Assembly (NCBI RefSeq): GCF_003390865.1
Contig: NZ_QMEJ01000005.1
Span: 62,001-126,000 of the forward strand
Origin: Tropicimonas sp. IMCC34011
Lineage (GTDB): Bacteria > Pseudomonadota > Alphaproteobacteria > Rhodobacterales > Rhodobacteraceae
Direction: 5' to 3'
DNA: 64,000 bases
Shown: piece after piece, positions 20,209 to 28,683 of the stretch
Layout of the letters: every line of letters starts with the position of its first letter
Numbering within the stretch: position 1 is the first letter of the stretch
Position numbers and translations under genes: made by a program
The notes under the pieces: generated by a model
What the model was told of the DNA's origin: nothing
Seen by the model: only the letters and a program-made list of their open reading frames with translations
Databases searched by the model: none

Positions 20209-21113
20209 GCGCGCTCGACGCAGGCGGGACGCCGTCTCGCGGCAGGGGGTTTCTCCCCCGCCGCCGGAGAGCCGCGAGGCATCAGCGGCCGTCGCTCCTC
20301 GTGAAGATCTGTCTGGCGTGGCTCGCGCTCATGCTCTTCGTCGCGATCTTCGCCGATTGGCTCGCGCCCTTCGGTTATACCGAGCAGAGCCTTCTGACCC
20401 GCCTGAAGCCCCCGGCCTTCCTCGGCGGACCGGCGGAGCACATCCTCGGAACCGACGGGCTCGGGCGGGATGTCCTCAGCCGCCTCTTCTTCGCCGTTCG
20501 GACCAGCATCCTCATCGCCTTCCTCGGCACTGCGATCGGCGCCGTCACCGGGACCGTCCTCGGGATCGTCGCGGCGCATTTCCGTGGCTGGGTGGACGAC
20601 ATCGTCATGGTGCTGGTGGATTTCCAGGCCAGCGTCCCGTTCCTCATCGTCGCCCTCGCGATCCTCGCCTTCTTCGGCAACAGCTTCGTGCTCTTCGTCT
20701 GCATCGTCGGGCTGTTCGGCTGGGAGACCTATGCCCGGCTCGTGCGCGGTCTCGTCCTGTCGGTGTCGGGGGAGGGCTACGCCTTCGCGATCCGGACCCT
20801 GGGCGTGCACCCGGCACGGATCTACCTGCGCCATGTCCTGCCCAACATCGCCGGCGTCCTCGCCGTGCAGCTGACGTTGAACTTCCCCGAGATCATCCTT
20901 CTGGAGACATCGCTCTCCTTCCTCGGCCTCGGCGTGCAGCCGCCCGGAACCAGCCTCGGCCTCGCCCTCGGGGAAGGCCGCAACTACATCGCGACGGCGT
21001 GGTGGATCGGCTTGCCCGCCGGGGCGGTGATCTTCCTGACGACGCTGTCGATCAGCCTCGTCGGCGACTGGGTCCGCGATGCGCTCGACCCGTCGCTCTC
21101 GCGCGCGGAGTAG
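20205..21113 (+). CDS. ABC transporter permease, DppC type
   Basis: 302-residue inner-membrane permease with an Arg-rich cytoplasmic N-terminus (about residues 8-35), then a membrane segment at residues 38-60 and the typical ILGTDGLGRDVLSRLFF loop. The EAA loop is GEGYAFAIRTLGVHPARIY, and the end is VGDWVRDALDPSLSR. It is the last gene of the seven-gene operon 13695-21113; a 224-bp gap without recognisable features follows before the convergent FosX gene. Confidence 0.92.
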   Translation: MSALDAGGTPSRGRGFLPRRRRAARHQRPSLLVKICLAWLALMLFVAIFADWLAPFGYTEQSLLTRLKPPAFLGGPAEHILGTDGLGRDVLSRLFFAVRTSILIAFLGTAIGAVTGTVLGIVAAHFRGWVDDIVMVLVDFQASVPFLIVALAILAFFGNSFVLFVCIVGLFGWETYARLVRGLVLSVSGEGYAFAIRTLGVHPARIYLRHVLPNIAGVLAVQLTLNFPEIILLETSLSFLGLGVQPPGTSLGLALGEGRNYIATAWWIGLPAGAVIFLTTLSISLVGDWVRDALDPSLSRAE

Positions 21114-21337
21114 GAAGCTGCCGGCTGGAACAAGTCCCGACCTGCCGGATGTGGCGGGCGTGATCTATCGCGGGACGGAGGAAACAGGGGAGGGCATCAC
21201 GGCCTAGAGCCGAGATTGCCCCTTTCGTCAGGGAGGTCCGCTTCTCAACTCCTGCCTGGCGCCCGCCAGCGGCAGAAGCTCATGCAGCGCGCGGCGAGGG
21301 GCTGGACGGAGCCCTGTTCGTCACTTCACGTGCCGTA

Positions 21338-21739
21338 TCATTCCCGGTAGCGGCGCAGACGCTCCTCGAGCGTTCCGCTATGCAGCTCGAACATGTGGTT
21401 ATCGTAGTCGTAGAAGTAGATCGAATGGCCTTCCCCTTCGACTCTCGACCGCCCTTCCCGAACATCCAGGCCAAGGGCGCGAATGCGCCGGAGTCGGTCG
21501 TCGTACTCATCTGGGGCCATCTTGAAGGCGACGTGGTTGTAGGTCCGATCCGACAGGCTCTCGCCCTCCATCGTCGCCACCCAGACGCCGCCGATATCGA
21601 AGAACCTCTCCCTGGAGATAGAGAAGGTCTTGTCCCCGCTATCGTAAATCTTCTTCGCGTCCAGAACGGAGGTCAGCAGCTCTTCCATCTTGTCGAGATC
21701 GCTGACGATGAAGGTGATGTGGCTCAGTCCTTCGATCAA
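21338..21739 (-). CDS. fosX: FosX-type fosfomycin hydrolase
   Basis: 133-residue VOC-superfamily metalloenzyme that opens the oxirane of fosfomycin with water. Length and sequence match the FosX subfamily: metal ligands H7 (GLSHITFIV), H69 (RTYNHVAF) and E118 (NHMFELHSGTLEERLRRY) and the FosX-specific general base E44 (GDKTFSISRERFF) are all in place by direct counting. FosA and FosB differ in this last residue. It stands alone between the convergent ABC operon and a DHA2-type exporter gene on the same strand, 93 bp upstream of it. The producer or user of fosfomycin is not evident here, so a different epoxide as natural substrate is possible. Confidence 0.9.
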   Translation of the reverse strand: MIEGLSHITFIVSDLDKMEELLTSVLDAKKIYDSGDKTFSISRERFFDIGGVWVATMEGESLSDRTYNHVAFKMAPDEYDDRLRRIRALGLDVREGRSRVEGEGHSIYFYDYDNHMFELHSGTLEERLRRYRE

Positions 21740-21832
21740 TCTTCAACTCCGGCAAGAGCGTTGATTTCCAGGCAACCTTAAGAGATCCGGGCCGTCACAC
21801 AACGTCCGCATCCCCGCGGTGCCCGAGGGGCG

Positions 21833-23299
21833 TCAGACGTCGGTCGGTGGCACCGCGGGCGGGCGGCGCACGAAGAAGGCTGCCGCGATCATCGCGAGCG
21901 ATATCGCCGCGCCGCACAGGAAGCCCGCCCGTACGCCGGCGGCGGTCGCGGCCACCATGTCGGCCCCCTCGGCGAGACGCGCCCCGATCCGGAGCGACAT
22001 GACCGACACGAACAGCGCGATGCCGGCCGCGCCCGCGATCTGCTGCGTCGTGCCCAGAAGCGCGCTGCCGTAGGAGTAGAGCGGCTTCGGCAACGAGCCG
22101 AGACTTGAGGCGAAGAGCGGCGTGAAGAGCAGGGCGAGGCCGACACTGAGGACGATGTGGGACAGAAGGACCGTGGGCAAGCCGCTGTCCTGTCCGAGCG
22201 AGGCCATCAGCCAGAGCGCCGCGCTGACCGCGACGGCGCCGGGGATCACCAGCTTCCGGGCGCCGAGCCGGTCGAACATTCTGCCGACGAAGGGCGCGAG
22301 GAGCCCCATCGTCAGACCGCCGGGCAGCAGCATGAGACCCGATTGGAGTGCGGACAGCCCCAGCACGTTCTGCATGTAGATCGGCAGGAGGATGATCATC
22401 CCGAAGAGGGACATCATAGCGAAGCCCATCATGATGACGGAGACGGTGAAGACCCGGACGCGGAACGTCCGCAGATCGAGGAGCGCGCGATCCCGCGGCG
22501 CGAGCCTGATCTGCCGCCAGACGAAGAGGGCCAGCACGCCGCCCCCCACCGCCAGCGGCGCCCAGAGTGGAACCGGGCCGCCCTCGCCGTGGCCTTCCCC
22601 GATACTCGACAGCCCGTAGACGAGGCCGCCGAAGCCGATCGCGGACATGACGACGGAGGGGATGTCGAGCGGCACCTTCCGCGGCGTCGTGACGTTCACC
22701 AGCTTCGAATACCCGAGCGCCAGCGCCCCGAGCCCGATGGGCAGGACGAGCCAGAACATCCAGCGCCAGTCGAGGAAGCTGAGGATGATCCCGGAGATCG
22801 TCGGCCCGATGGCGGGCGCGACGGAAATCACGATGGAGATGTTGCCCATGGTCTTGCCACGCACCGCCGGCGGAACCAGCGTCATCACGGTGGTCATCAG
22901 CAGCGGCATCATGATTGCGGTGCCGATCGCCTGCACCACGCGCCCGACGATCAGGGGACCGAGACTTGGCGAGATCGCGCAGAGGAAGGTCCCGAGGCTG
23001 AAGAAACTCATCGCCGCGAAGAAGACCGAGCGCGTGTGAAAGCGTTGCAGCAGGAAGCCGGTCACCGGGATGACGGTCGCCATTGTCAGAAGGAAGGCCG
23101 TGGTGAGCCACTGCGCCGCGTTCGCGGTCACCTTCAGGTCGACCATCAGGCGCGGCAGCGCCACGCTCATGATCGTCTCGTTCAGGATGACCGTGAAGGC
23201 GGAGACGAGAAGCAGCGCGATGACGAGCCGATCCCGCGTCGCGGTATCGGTCGCGCTGTCCTCGGCCGGGGTGTCGGCGGGGAGGGCCTCGGTATGCAT
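21833..23299 (-). CDS. MFS drug/metabolite exporter, DHA2 (EmrB/QacA) family
   Basis: 488-residue proton-driven exporter. The 14-segment DHA2 family shows the typical LMVDLKVTANAAQWLTTAFL motif near the N-terminus, PVTGFLLQRFHTR in the first loop, and motif C-like APAIGPTISGIILSFLDWRW around residues 145-165. It lies 52 bp from the siderophore-interacting protein gene, on the same strand but downstream of it, so it may be co-transcribed with the siderophore-uptake genes and could export a siderophore or a toxic compound; substrate unknown. Confidence 0.9.
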   Translation of the reverse strand: MHTEALPADTPAEDSATDTATRDRLVIALLLVSAFTVILNETIMSVALPRLMVDLKVTANAAQWLTTAFLLTMATVIPVTGFLLQRFHTRSVFFAAMSFFSLGTFLCAISPSLGPLIVGRVVQAIGTAIMMPLLMTTVMTLVPPAVRGKTMGNISIVISVAPAIGPTISGIILSFLDWRWMFWLVLPIGLGALALGYSKLVNVTTPRKVPLDIPSVVMSAIGFGGLVYGLSSIGEGHGEGGPVPLWAPLAVGGGVLALFVWRQIRLAPRDRALLDLRTFRVRVFTVSVIMMGFAMMSLFGMIILLPIYMQNVLGLSALQSGLMLLPGGLTMGLLAPFVGRMFDRLGARKLVIPGAVAVSAALWLMASLGQDSGLPTVLLSHIVLSVGLALLFTPLFASSLGSLPKPLYSYGSALLGTTQQIAGAAGIALFVSVMSLRIGARLAEGADMVAATAAGVRAGFLCGAAISLAMIAAAFFVRRPPAVPPTDV

Positions 23300-23351
23300 G
23301 ATGTGTCCTCGAAAGAAGCGGCCTGTCCGCAGACGGCGGTCATGGGGCGGA

Positions 23352-24434
23352 CTAGGACGCGCCGGCCTCCGCGTCCAGATCGTTCGGCGTGCGGGAGGGG
23401 GCGGCGGTCCAGTAATAGGCGAAGTACCCCTCGTCCGGACCGAGGCCGAACTCTCCCTTGAACCGCGCCTTGGCCTTGCGCACGAGGTCCTTCTCGGCCG
23501 CGATCCAGACGTAGCGGTCCGGCCCGGCGGGCGGACTCATGTCGCGAAGGTGATCCCAGAGCGTCTCGCCGCAATCCCGCCTGACCCATCGCAGGCGCAT
23601 GCCGCCCGGGGCGGGAACAGCGCAGATGTCTTGCGCCCCGCCGACCTCGATCAGCACGTCGCCCTGCCGTGCCGGGTCCGACCGTTCGAGGATGCGCCGG
23701 ATCGCCGGGAAGGCCGTTTCATCGCCTGCGATCAGGAGGTTCGCGCCGGGAGGGAAGTCGCCGCTGCCGGGGCCGGTGATCCCGACGGTCTCACCGGGGC
23801 GGACGGCCTTCGCCCAGGCCGTTGCCCGCCCGCCCTCATGCTCGAACAGATCGAAGGTGAAGCGGCCCGCCTCGGGCCAGAGATCGACGAAGGTATAGGC
23901 GGCGCGGTGCAGTGCATCCTGTCCGCGAGGCCAGACCGTCCGCCCGCCCCCGTCGAGACGGGGCCAGACCGGCGCGCGTCCTCCGGGAGGGAGCAGCAGG
24001 GAGAAGTGCATCCCGCCCCCCGTGGCGAGGCGCGGGGTGTCCGGGCAGTCGAGCTCGATGCGCAGAAAGTTCGGAGCCGCGCGCCACGTCCGCCGGACGG
24101 TCGCCAGGGAGAAGTTCAGCGGCGCCCGGTTCCGGGCGATATCGCCCTGCCAGCTCGCCAGGTCCGTGAGGCCGGGCGCGGCATGGTCGAGCATGTGAAG
24201 GAGGAACTCCCGGATCGCCGAGAGGGTCGCGGCGTCCCGTGCGCGGATGTCGATGAAGAGGCCCCCGCCATCCTGCGCAAGGTCGACCTTTGCCGAATGC
24301 AGCGTCACCCGCAGGGTCCCGTCCGCAACGGACACGTCCAGCTCCGACTGCCGCGCCAACGTGGCGATCCGCGAAAGAAGATCATCCGGGCAGGTCCCCG
24401 CGATCCGGGCCGTGGCCGTCGCCTCGCCGCTCAT
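23352..24434 (-). CDS. Siderophore-interacting protein (ViuB-like reductase) with DUF2218-like N-terminus
   Basis: 360-residue cytoplasmic flavoprotein that reduces ferric siderophore to release iron. Residues 1-95 resemble DUF2218 (VDLAQDGGGLFIDIRARD then REFLLHMLDH); residues about 105-360 form the SIP FAD/NAD(P) reductase, with HRAAYTFVDLWPEAGRF, TVGITGPGSGDFPPGANLL, LIAGDETAFPAIRRILE and the end DEGYFAYYW. Start taken at the ATG overlapping the upstream ATPase stop (ATGA); the frame is open further upstream but only as shadow of the ATPase gene. It is co-transcribed with the ferric-siderophore ABC importer. Confidence 0.88.
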   Translation of the reverse strand: MSGEATATARIAGTCPDDLLSRIATLARQSELDVSVADGTLRVTLHSAKVDLAQDGGGLFIDIRARDAATLSAIREFLLHMLDHAAPGLTDLASWQGDIARNRAPLNFSLATVRRTWRAAPNFLRIELDCPDTPRLATGGGMHFSLLLPPGGRAPVWPRLDGGGRTVWPRGQDALHRAAYTFVDLWPEAGRFTFDLFEHEGGRATAWAKAVRPGETVGITGPGSGDFPPGANLLIAGDETAFPAIRRILERSDPARQGDVLIEVGGAQDICAVPAPGGMRLRWVRRDCGETLWDHLRDMSPPAGPDRYVWIAAEKDLVRKAKARFKGEFGLGPDEGYFAYYWTAAPSRTPNDLDAEAGAS

Positions 24435-25258
24435 GTCACGGCCTCCTCGCGCGCGTCCTGCGGGGCAATGCCGTGCCGTCCGACCGGGAGCATCATCGGC
24501 TTGCCCGAGGTCGGATCGGTGATCACGACGCTTCGCAGCCCGAAGACCCGCTCGACCATCGTTTCGGTCAGCACCTTCTCCGGGGCGCCGGCGGCCTCGA
24601 TGCGTCCGTCCAGCATGGCGACGAGGTGCCCGGCGTAGCGCGCGGCGAGGTTGAGGTCGTGCAGGACCATGACGATCATCGTCCCGCGGCTGCGGTTGAG
24701 ATCGACGAGGAGGTCCAGCACCTCCACCTGGTGGGCGATATCGAGGAACGTCGTCGGCTCGTCGAGGAGCAGGATCCCGGTCTCCTGAGCCAGGGCCATG
24801 GCGATCCAGACCCTCTGCCGCTGCCCACCGGACAGCTCGTCCACGGGTCGGTCCGCGAGCTCGGCGGTGCGCGTGGCCTCGAGCGCATCGGCGACGGCGA
24901 CGTCGTCGGCATGGCTCCAGCGGGAGAGGACACCCTGGTGCGGATGGCGCCCGTGACTGACGAGGTCCGCCACCGTGATCCCGTCCGGGGCGAGCGGCGA
25001 TTGCGGCAGGAGCCCGAGCTTCCGCGCGAGGTGTTTCGTCGGGATGTCCCGCACCGACCGTCCGTCCAGCAGCACTTCTCCGGCGTCGGGCCTCAGGAGC
25101 CGGGAGAGGCACCGCAGGAGGGTGGACTTGCCGCAGGCATTGGCGCCGACGATGGCGGAAATCCCGCCTGCCGGCAGATTCAGCGACAGATCGTTCAGGA
25201 TGGGGCGTGTGCCGTAGCCGGCCCGCAGGCCGCCGGCGGTCAGGGACGGGACGTCCAT
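24431..25258 (-). CDS. Ferric-siderophore ABC transporter ATPase (FecE/FepC type)
   Basis: 275-residue ATPase of iron-siderophore importers. Walker A GANACGKSTLLRCLSRLL (about residue 39), Q-loop LPQSPLAPDGITVADLV typical of the FecE group, signature ELSGGQRQRVWIAMALAQ, Walker B ILLLDEPTTFLD. The start overlaps the permease gene by 19 bases. It energises uptake through the two FecCD permeases upstream in the operon. Confidence 0.94.
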   Translation of the reverse strand: MDVPSLTAGGLRAGYGTRPILNDLSLNLPAGGISAIVGANACGKSTLLRCLSRLLRPDAGEVLLDGRSVRDIPTKHLARKLGLLPQSPLAPDGITVADLVSHGRHPHQGVLSRWSHADDVAVADALEATRTAELADRPVDELSGGQRQRVWIAMALAQETGILLLDEPTTFLDIAHQVEVLDLLVDLNRSRGTMIVMVLHDLNLAARYAGHLVAMLDGRIEAAGAPEKVLTETMVERVFGLRSVVITDPTSGKPMMLPVGRHGIAPQDAREEAVT

Positions 25259-26289
25259 GCGGAGCCTCCGGTTCCGTTCGCACGGATGATCAGGGTGACA
25301 AGGTAGGGGGCGCCGATCGCACCTGTGATCACGCCCACGGGGTAGCGCGCCGTCAGGAGATGCTGGCCGGCGAAGTCGCCGAGGAGCACCAAGAGCGCGC
25401 CAATGAGGGCCGCTGGGAGGAGAGGGGCTGGCCCCGGTCCGACCACCCGCGCGGCGATCGGTCCGGAGAGGAAGGCGACGAAGGCGATCGGACCGGAGAC
25501 GGCGGTGGCGACGGCGATGAGCCCAACGGCGGCGAGCACCACCATTGCCTTGTCCCGCGCCAGTGGAACGCCGAGGGCCGCAGCGGTGTCGTCCCCGAGC
25601 CGGATCGCCTCGATATTGCGGCGCAGGCCGAACAGCGTGCCTCCGAACAGCGCCAGGGAGGCGAGGACCGGCAGGGCGTCTTCCAGCGTGGCGCCGTTGA
25701 CGCTCCCCGTGAGCCAGCGCAGCGCGTCCTGAAGCGTCCAGGCCGGCGCTCGCGAGAGGACATAGGAGATCACGCTGTCGAGCATCGCGGAGATGCCGAT
25801 CCCGATCAGGATCAGCCGCGCGCCCGAGACCCTGTCGCGCCAGGCCAGAAGATAGATCGCGAGCGCCACGCCGAGGCCCGCCGTCACCGCGGCGGCGGAC
25901 ACCGCCACTCCGCTCCAGCCCAGGACCACGATGGCGACGACGGCCGCGGCGCTGGCGCCCGAACTGATGCCGATGATGTCAGGGCTCGCGAGCGGGTTGC
26001 GCAGCATGGTCTGAAAGACGACGCCGCCGAGCCCGAAACTCATGCCCGTGAGCACCGACAGGATCGTGCGCGGCAGCCGCAGGTCCCAGACCACGAAGCC
26101 CGCGCCCGGAACGTCCTGTCCGCCAAGCACCCGGAGCACGTCGAGGGGTGGCGTGAACGATTGCCCGATGCAGAGGGTCATCCCGGCGCCCGCGAGAAGG
26201 AGGATCCCGAGGCACGTCATCACGCGCCGCCGTTCGTTCAGGCGCGCGCGGCGCTGGGCCGCGATGCGGGGGGCAAGCGTGGCGTCCAT
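25240..26289 (-). CDS. Ferric-siderophore ABC transporter permease (FecCD family)
   Basis: 349-residue membrane permease with about nine or ten membrane segments, beginning after an Arg-rich cytoplasmic N-terminus (residues 8-22). FecCD-family stretches: LRVLGGQDVPGAGFVVWDLRLPRTILSVLTG (split over residues 55-85), GLGGVVFQTMLRNPLASPDI and the C-terminal GVITGAIGAPYLVTLIIR. Second permease of the heterodimer. Its start lies directly beside the stop of the upstream permease (TAG at 26290-26292). Confidence 0.93.
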   Translation of the reverse strand: MDATLAPRIAAQRRARLNERRRVMTCLGILLLAGAGMTLCIGQSFTPPLDVLRVLGGQDVPGAGFVVWDLRLPRTILSVLTGMSFGLGGVVFQTMLRNPLASPDIIGISSGASAAAVVAIVVLGWSGVAVSAAAVTAGLGVALAIYLLAWRDRVSGARLILIGIGISAMLDSVISYVLSRAPAWTLQDALRWLTGSVNGATLEDALPVLASLALFGGTLFGLRRNIEAIRLGDDTAAALGVPLARDKAMVVLAAVGLIAVATAVSGPIAFVAFLSGPIAARVVGPGPAPLLPAALIGALLVLLGDFAGQHLLTARYPVGVITGAIGAPYLVTLIIRANGTGGSAWTSRP

Positions 26290-27330
26290 CTAGAGATCCC
26301 TCACGCGGCGGCGACGGACGATCCAGATGAAGACCGGTGCGCCGATGAAGGCGGTGACGATGCCGACATCCATCTCGGAGGGGCGCGCGACGATGCGTCC
26401 GAGCACGTCCGCTAGTGTCAGCAGGCCCGCCCCGATCAGCGCGGAGAAGGGCAGGAGCCAGCGGTGGTCGACCCCGACCAACACGCGGCACAGATGCGGC
26501 ACCACCAGCCCGACGAAGCCGATGGGTCCGCAGATCGCCGTGGTCGCACCGCAGAGGAGCACCGCCCCGAGCGCTGCGGAGGCGCGTGCATACGCTACCC
26601 GTGCGCCGAGACCGGCAGCCGCATCGTCCCCCAGCGCGAGGAGGTTCAGGCTGCGCGCGGACAGAAGGCAGAGGAGGGCGCCGGCGGCGAGAAACGGGAG
26701 GCAGGGCCAGATCGCCTCGAAGGTCGCTCCGCCGACCCCGCCGACTTGCCAGGACCTGACGCCGCCCGCGATGTCGTTCCGGGGCAGGATGATCGCGGTG
26801 GTAAAGGAGGCCGTCGCGATGCTCGTCGCCGTTCCAGCGAGCGCGAGCTTCAGCGGCGTCGCGCCGCCGCGGCCGAGGGAGCCGACGGCGTAGACGAAAG
26901 AGGCTGCAAGGCCCGCGCCCAGGATCGCGGTCCAGATGAACGCCCCCGGCGCCGCAATTCCGAACCACGCGATGCCGATGACCACGGCCATCGCCGCGCC
27001 GGAATTCACGCCGAGGATCCCGGGATCGGCGAGCGGGTTGCGGGTCACGCCCTGCATGACCGCGCCCGCGAGGCCGAGGGCACCGCCGGCCAGCGCCGCG
27101 AGGATTGTGCGCGGCACCCGCACCGCAACGACGGCTTCTGCGATCGTGCCCGTCCGTCCCCGAACTCCGCCGAGGATCTCCTCCAGCGTCACGTCGCGCG
27201 CCCCGAGGCCGAGCGACATCAGGCATGCGAGGCCAAGGGCGGCGACGACTGCGAGCAGCCACCAGAGCCGCACCTGCCGCGTCCGCCGCAGGACGGTAAG
27301 ATCCCGCCGGGGCAGGGCGGCGTCCGTCAT
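26290..27330 (-). CDS. Ferric-siderophore ABC transporter permease (FecCD family)
   Basis: 346-residue permease. After a basic N-terminus (RRTRQVRLWW) comes a first membrane segment, then the family-typical VAVRVPRTILAALAGGALGL and AGAVMQGVTRNPLADPGILG. The C-terminus has VTAFIGAPVFIWIVRRRR. Its start overlaps the stop of the binding-protein gene by four bases. With the next permease it forms the inner-membrane channel. Confidence 0.93.
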   Translation of the reverse strand: MTDAALPRRDLTVLRRTRQVRLWWLLAVVAALGLACLMSLGLGARDVTLEEILGGVRGRTGTIAEAVVAVRVPRTILAALAGGALGLAGAVMQGVTRNPLADPGILGVNSGAAMAVVIGIAWFGIAAPGAFIWTAILGAGLAASFVYAVGSLGRGGATPLKLALAGTATSIATASFTTAIILPRNDIAGGVRSWQVGGVGGATFEAIWPCLPFLAAGALLCLLSARSLNLLALGDDAAAGLGARVAYARASAALGAVLLCGATTAICGPIGFVGLVVPHLCRVLVGVDHRWLLPFSALIGAGLLTLADVLGRIVARPSEMDVGIVTAFIGAPVFIWIVRRRRVRDL

Positions 27331-28322
27331 TCCGCCTTGCGCGCCGCGTCCGCGAGTCGCGCCACGTAATCCTCGAGCACGTACTCGATCGAGAGCGGCG
27401 TCGGGTTCGCGGCGGTGCCGACGGGATCGTTGCCGAGAAGGACGATGGCGCCGTTTTCGACGGTTTTCATGCGCGAGGTCAGCGGATTGGCCTCCACGGC
27501 CTCGAGGAGCGTGTCGCCGCCATAGGTGATGAAGATGTCGACGTCCCCGAACTCGTCGATCCGCTCCGCGCTCACCTCGCCCGAGAAGCTTCCGGGCTCG
27601 CTGGCCTCCACGACGCTTCGGGGGGAGCGCAGGCCGAGGTCCTCGAGGAACTGCACCCTCGTGTCATTCGCGGAGTAGAAGCGGATCACGCTGAGGTCCC
27701 GCGCGTCGAGATGGGTGACGAACATCGCCGTCTTGCCCTCGATCTCGGGATGCTCCGCGACGATCTCGCCGATCCGCCCCTCGATCCGGCCTATGAGTGC
27801 CTCGCCCTCGTCCGAGCGGCCGAGGCCAGCGGCATTGAGGCGGATCACCTCGCGCCAATCCGTCGCCCAGGCCCCGTCTCGGTGCGGAATCACGGGGGCG
27901 ATGCGGCTCAGCGTCTCGTACTCGGATCGGGTCAGGCCCGAATAGGCGGCGAGGATCACGTCCGGCCGGCTGGCCGCGACCGCCTCGAAATCGATCCCGT
28001 CCCCCTCGTCGAAGAGCGCGGGCGTGTCGGCGCCCAACTCCTCCAGCCGCTCCGAAACCCACGGAAGCACGCCGTCGCCGTCATCGTCCCCGAAGTTCGC
28101 CCGTGCGAACCCCACCGGTACGATGCCGAGGGCAAGAGGGACCTCGTGGTTCGCCCAGGCCACCGTGGCGACGCGCTTCGGCGCCGCCTCGATCGTGGTC
28201 GTTCCGAAGGAATGCTCGATCGTGACAGGGAACTCGTCGGCGGCGGCCAAAGTGGGAGCGGTCGCCCACAGGAGCGTCAGTCCCAGCAGAAGAAGGGTTT
28301 TGAGCGGGAAGTCGCGCGGCAT
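27327..28322 (-). CDS. Iron-siderophore ABC transporter substrate-binding protein (FecB/FhuD type)
   Basis: 331-residue periplasmic protein. I start at 28322 because the ATG there gives a signal peptide (MPRDFPLKTLLLLGLTLLWA, cleavage near TLAAADEF) and is preceded by GGAG at eight bases; an upstream in-frame ATG at 28478 would add a non-signal, Arg-rich extension. There is no lipobox Cys, so it is soluble. The two-lobed FecB fold is suggested by RVATVAWANHEVPLALGI and by DVILAAYSGLTRSEYETL. First gene of the uptake operon running to 23352 and probably 21833; divergent from the TonB receptor. Confidence 0.9.
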   Translation of the reverse strand: MPRDFPLKTLLLLGLTLLWATAPTLAAADEFPVTIEHSFGTTTIEAAPKRVATVAWANHEVPLALGIVPVGFARANFGDDDGDGVLPWVSERLEELGADTPALFDEGDGIDFEAVAASRPDVILAAYSGLTRSEYETLSRIAPVIPHRDGAWATDWREVIRLNAAGLGRSDEGEALIGRIEGRIGEIVAEHPEIEGKTAMFVTHLDARDLSVIRFYSANDTRVQFLEDLGLRSPRSVVEASEPGSFSGEVSAERIDEFGDVDIFITYGGDTLLEAVEANPLTSRMKTVENGAIVLLGNDPVGTAANPTPLSIEYVLEDYVARLADAARKAE

Positions 28323-28683
28323 GGTGGCACTCCGACGGTCCGGATAAAGGTGAGCGTTTCGGTCGCCTTTCCACCTCTCCCGGATGCGGTCAAGGCCGGG
28401 ACCGGCCGCTTTCCATGAAATACCATGTCTTTCAGTCAGGTTTCCGCGGTATCCGACAAAAACAGTCGAATCGTGCAAGACCTCACCGCTGCCCTCGTGT
28501 CACTGCCGCCGTCAGCGGCCGGTGCCCTGTAGGGGGCCGGCCCCCCGTCCGTACCGGCCGCGGATCCCCGCGGCCTGGCGTCGTTTGCATGTGCGCGTCC
28601 TCGCGCCACGCACCGTCGCTGCCAGCCAGCCCGAGGCCAGCCGGCTTTTAAGACCCAACATTATAACCCGGGAACGTCAGAAT
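28323..28683. other. 361-bp divergent control region of siderophore uptake genes
   Basis: The region separates the binding-protein operon (minus) from the TonB receptor (plus) and must hold both promoters. A TATAAC hexamer (28662-28667) is a possible -10 for the receptor, which would leave a very short leader. I do not recognise a clear Fur, RirA or Irr (ICE-box) palindrome. The AraC-type regulator at 30866 could bind here, but no repeat pair stands out. Confidence 0.4.

Noticed and set aside
22157-23461. Plus-strand open frame opposite the DHA2 exporter
   Set aside because: It reads as Glu/Arg/His-rich low-complexity sequence with no family resemblance; a shadow of the real gene.
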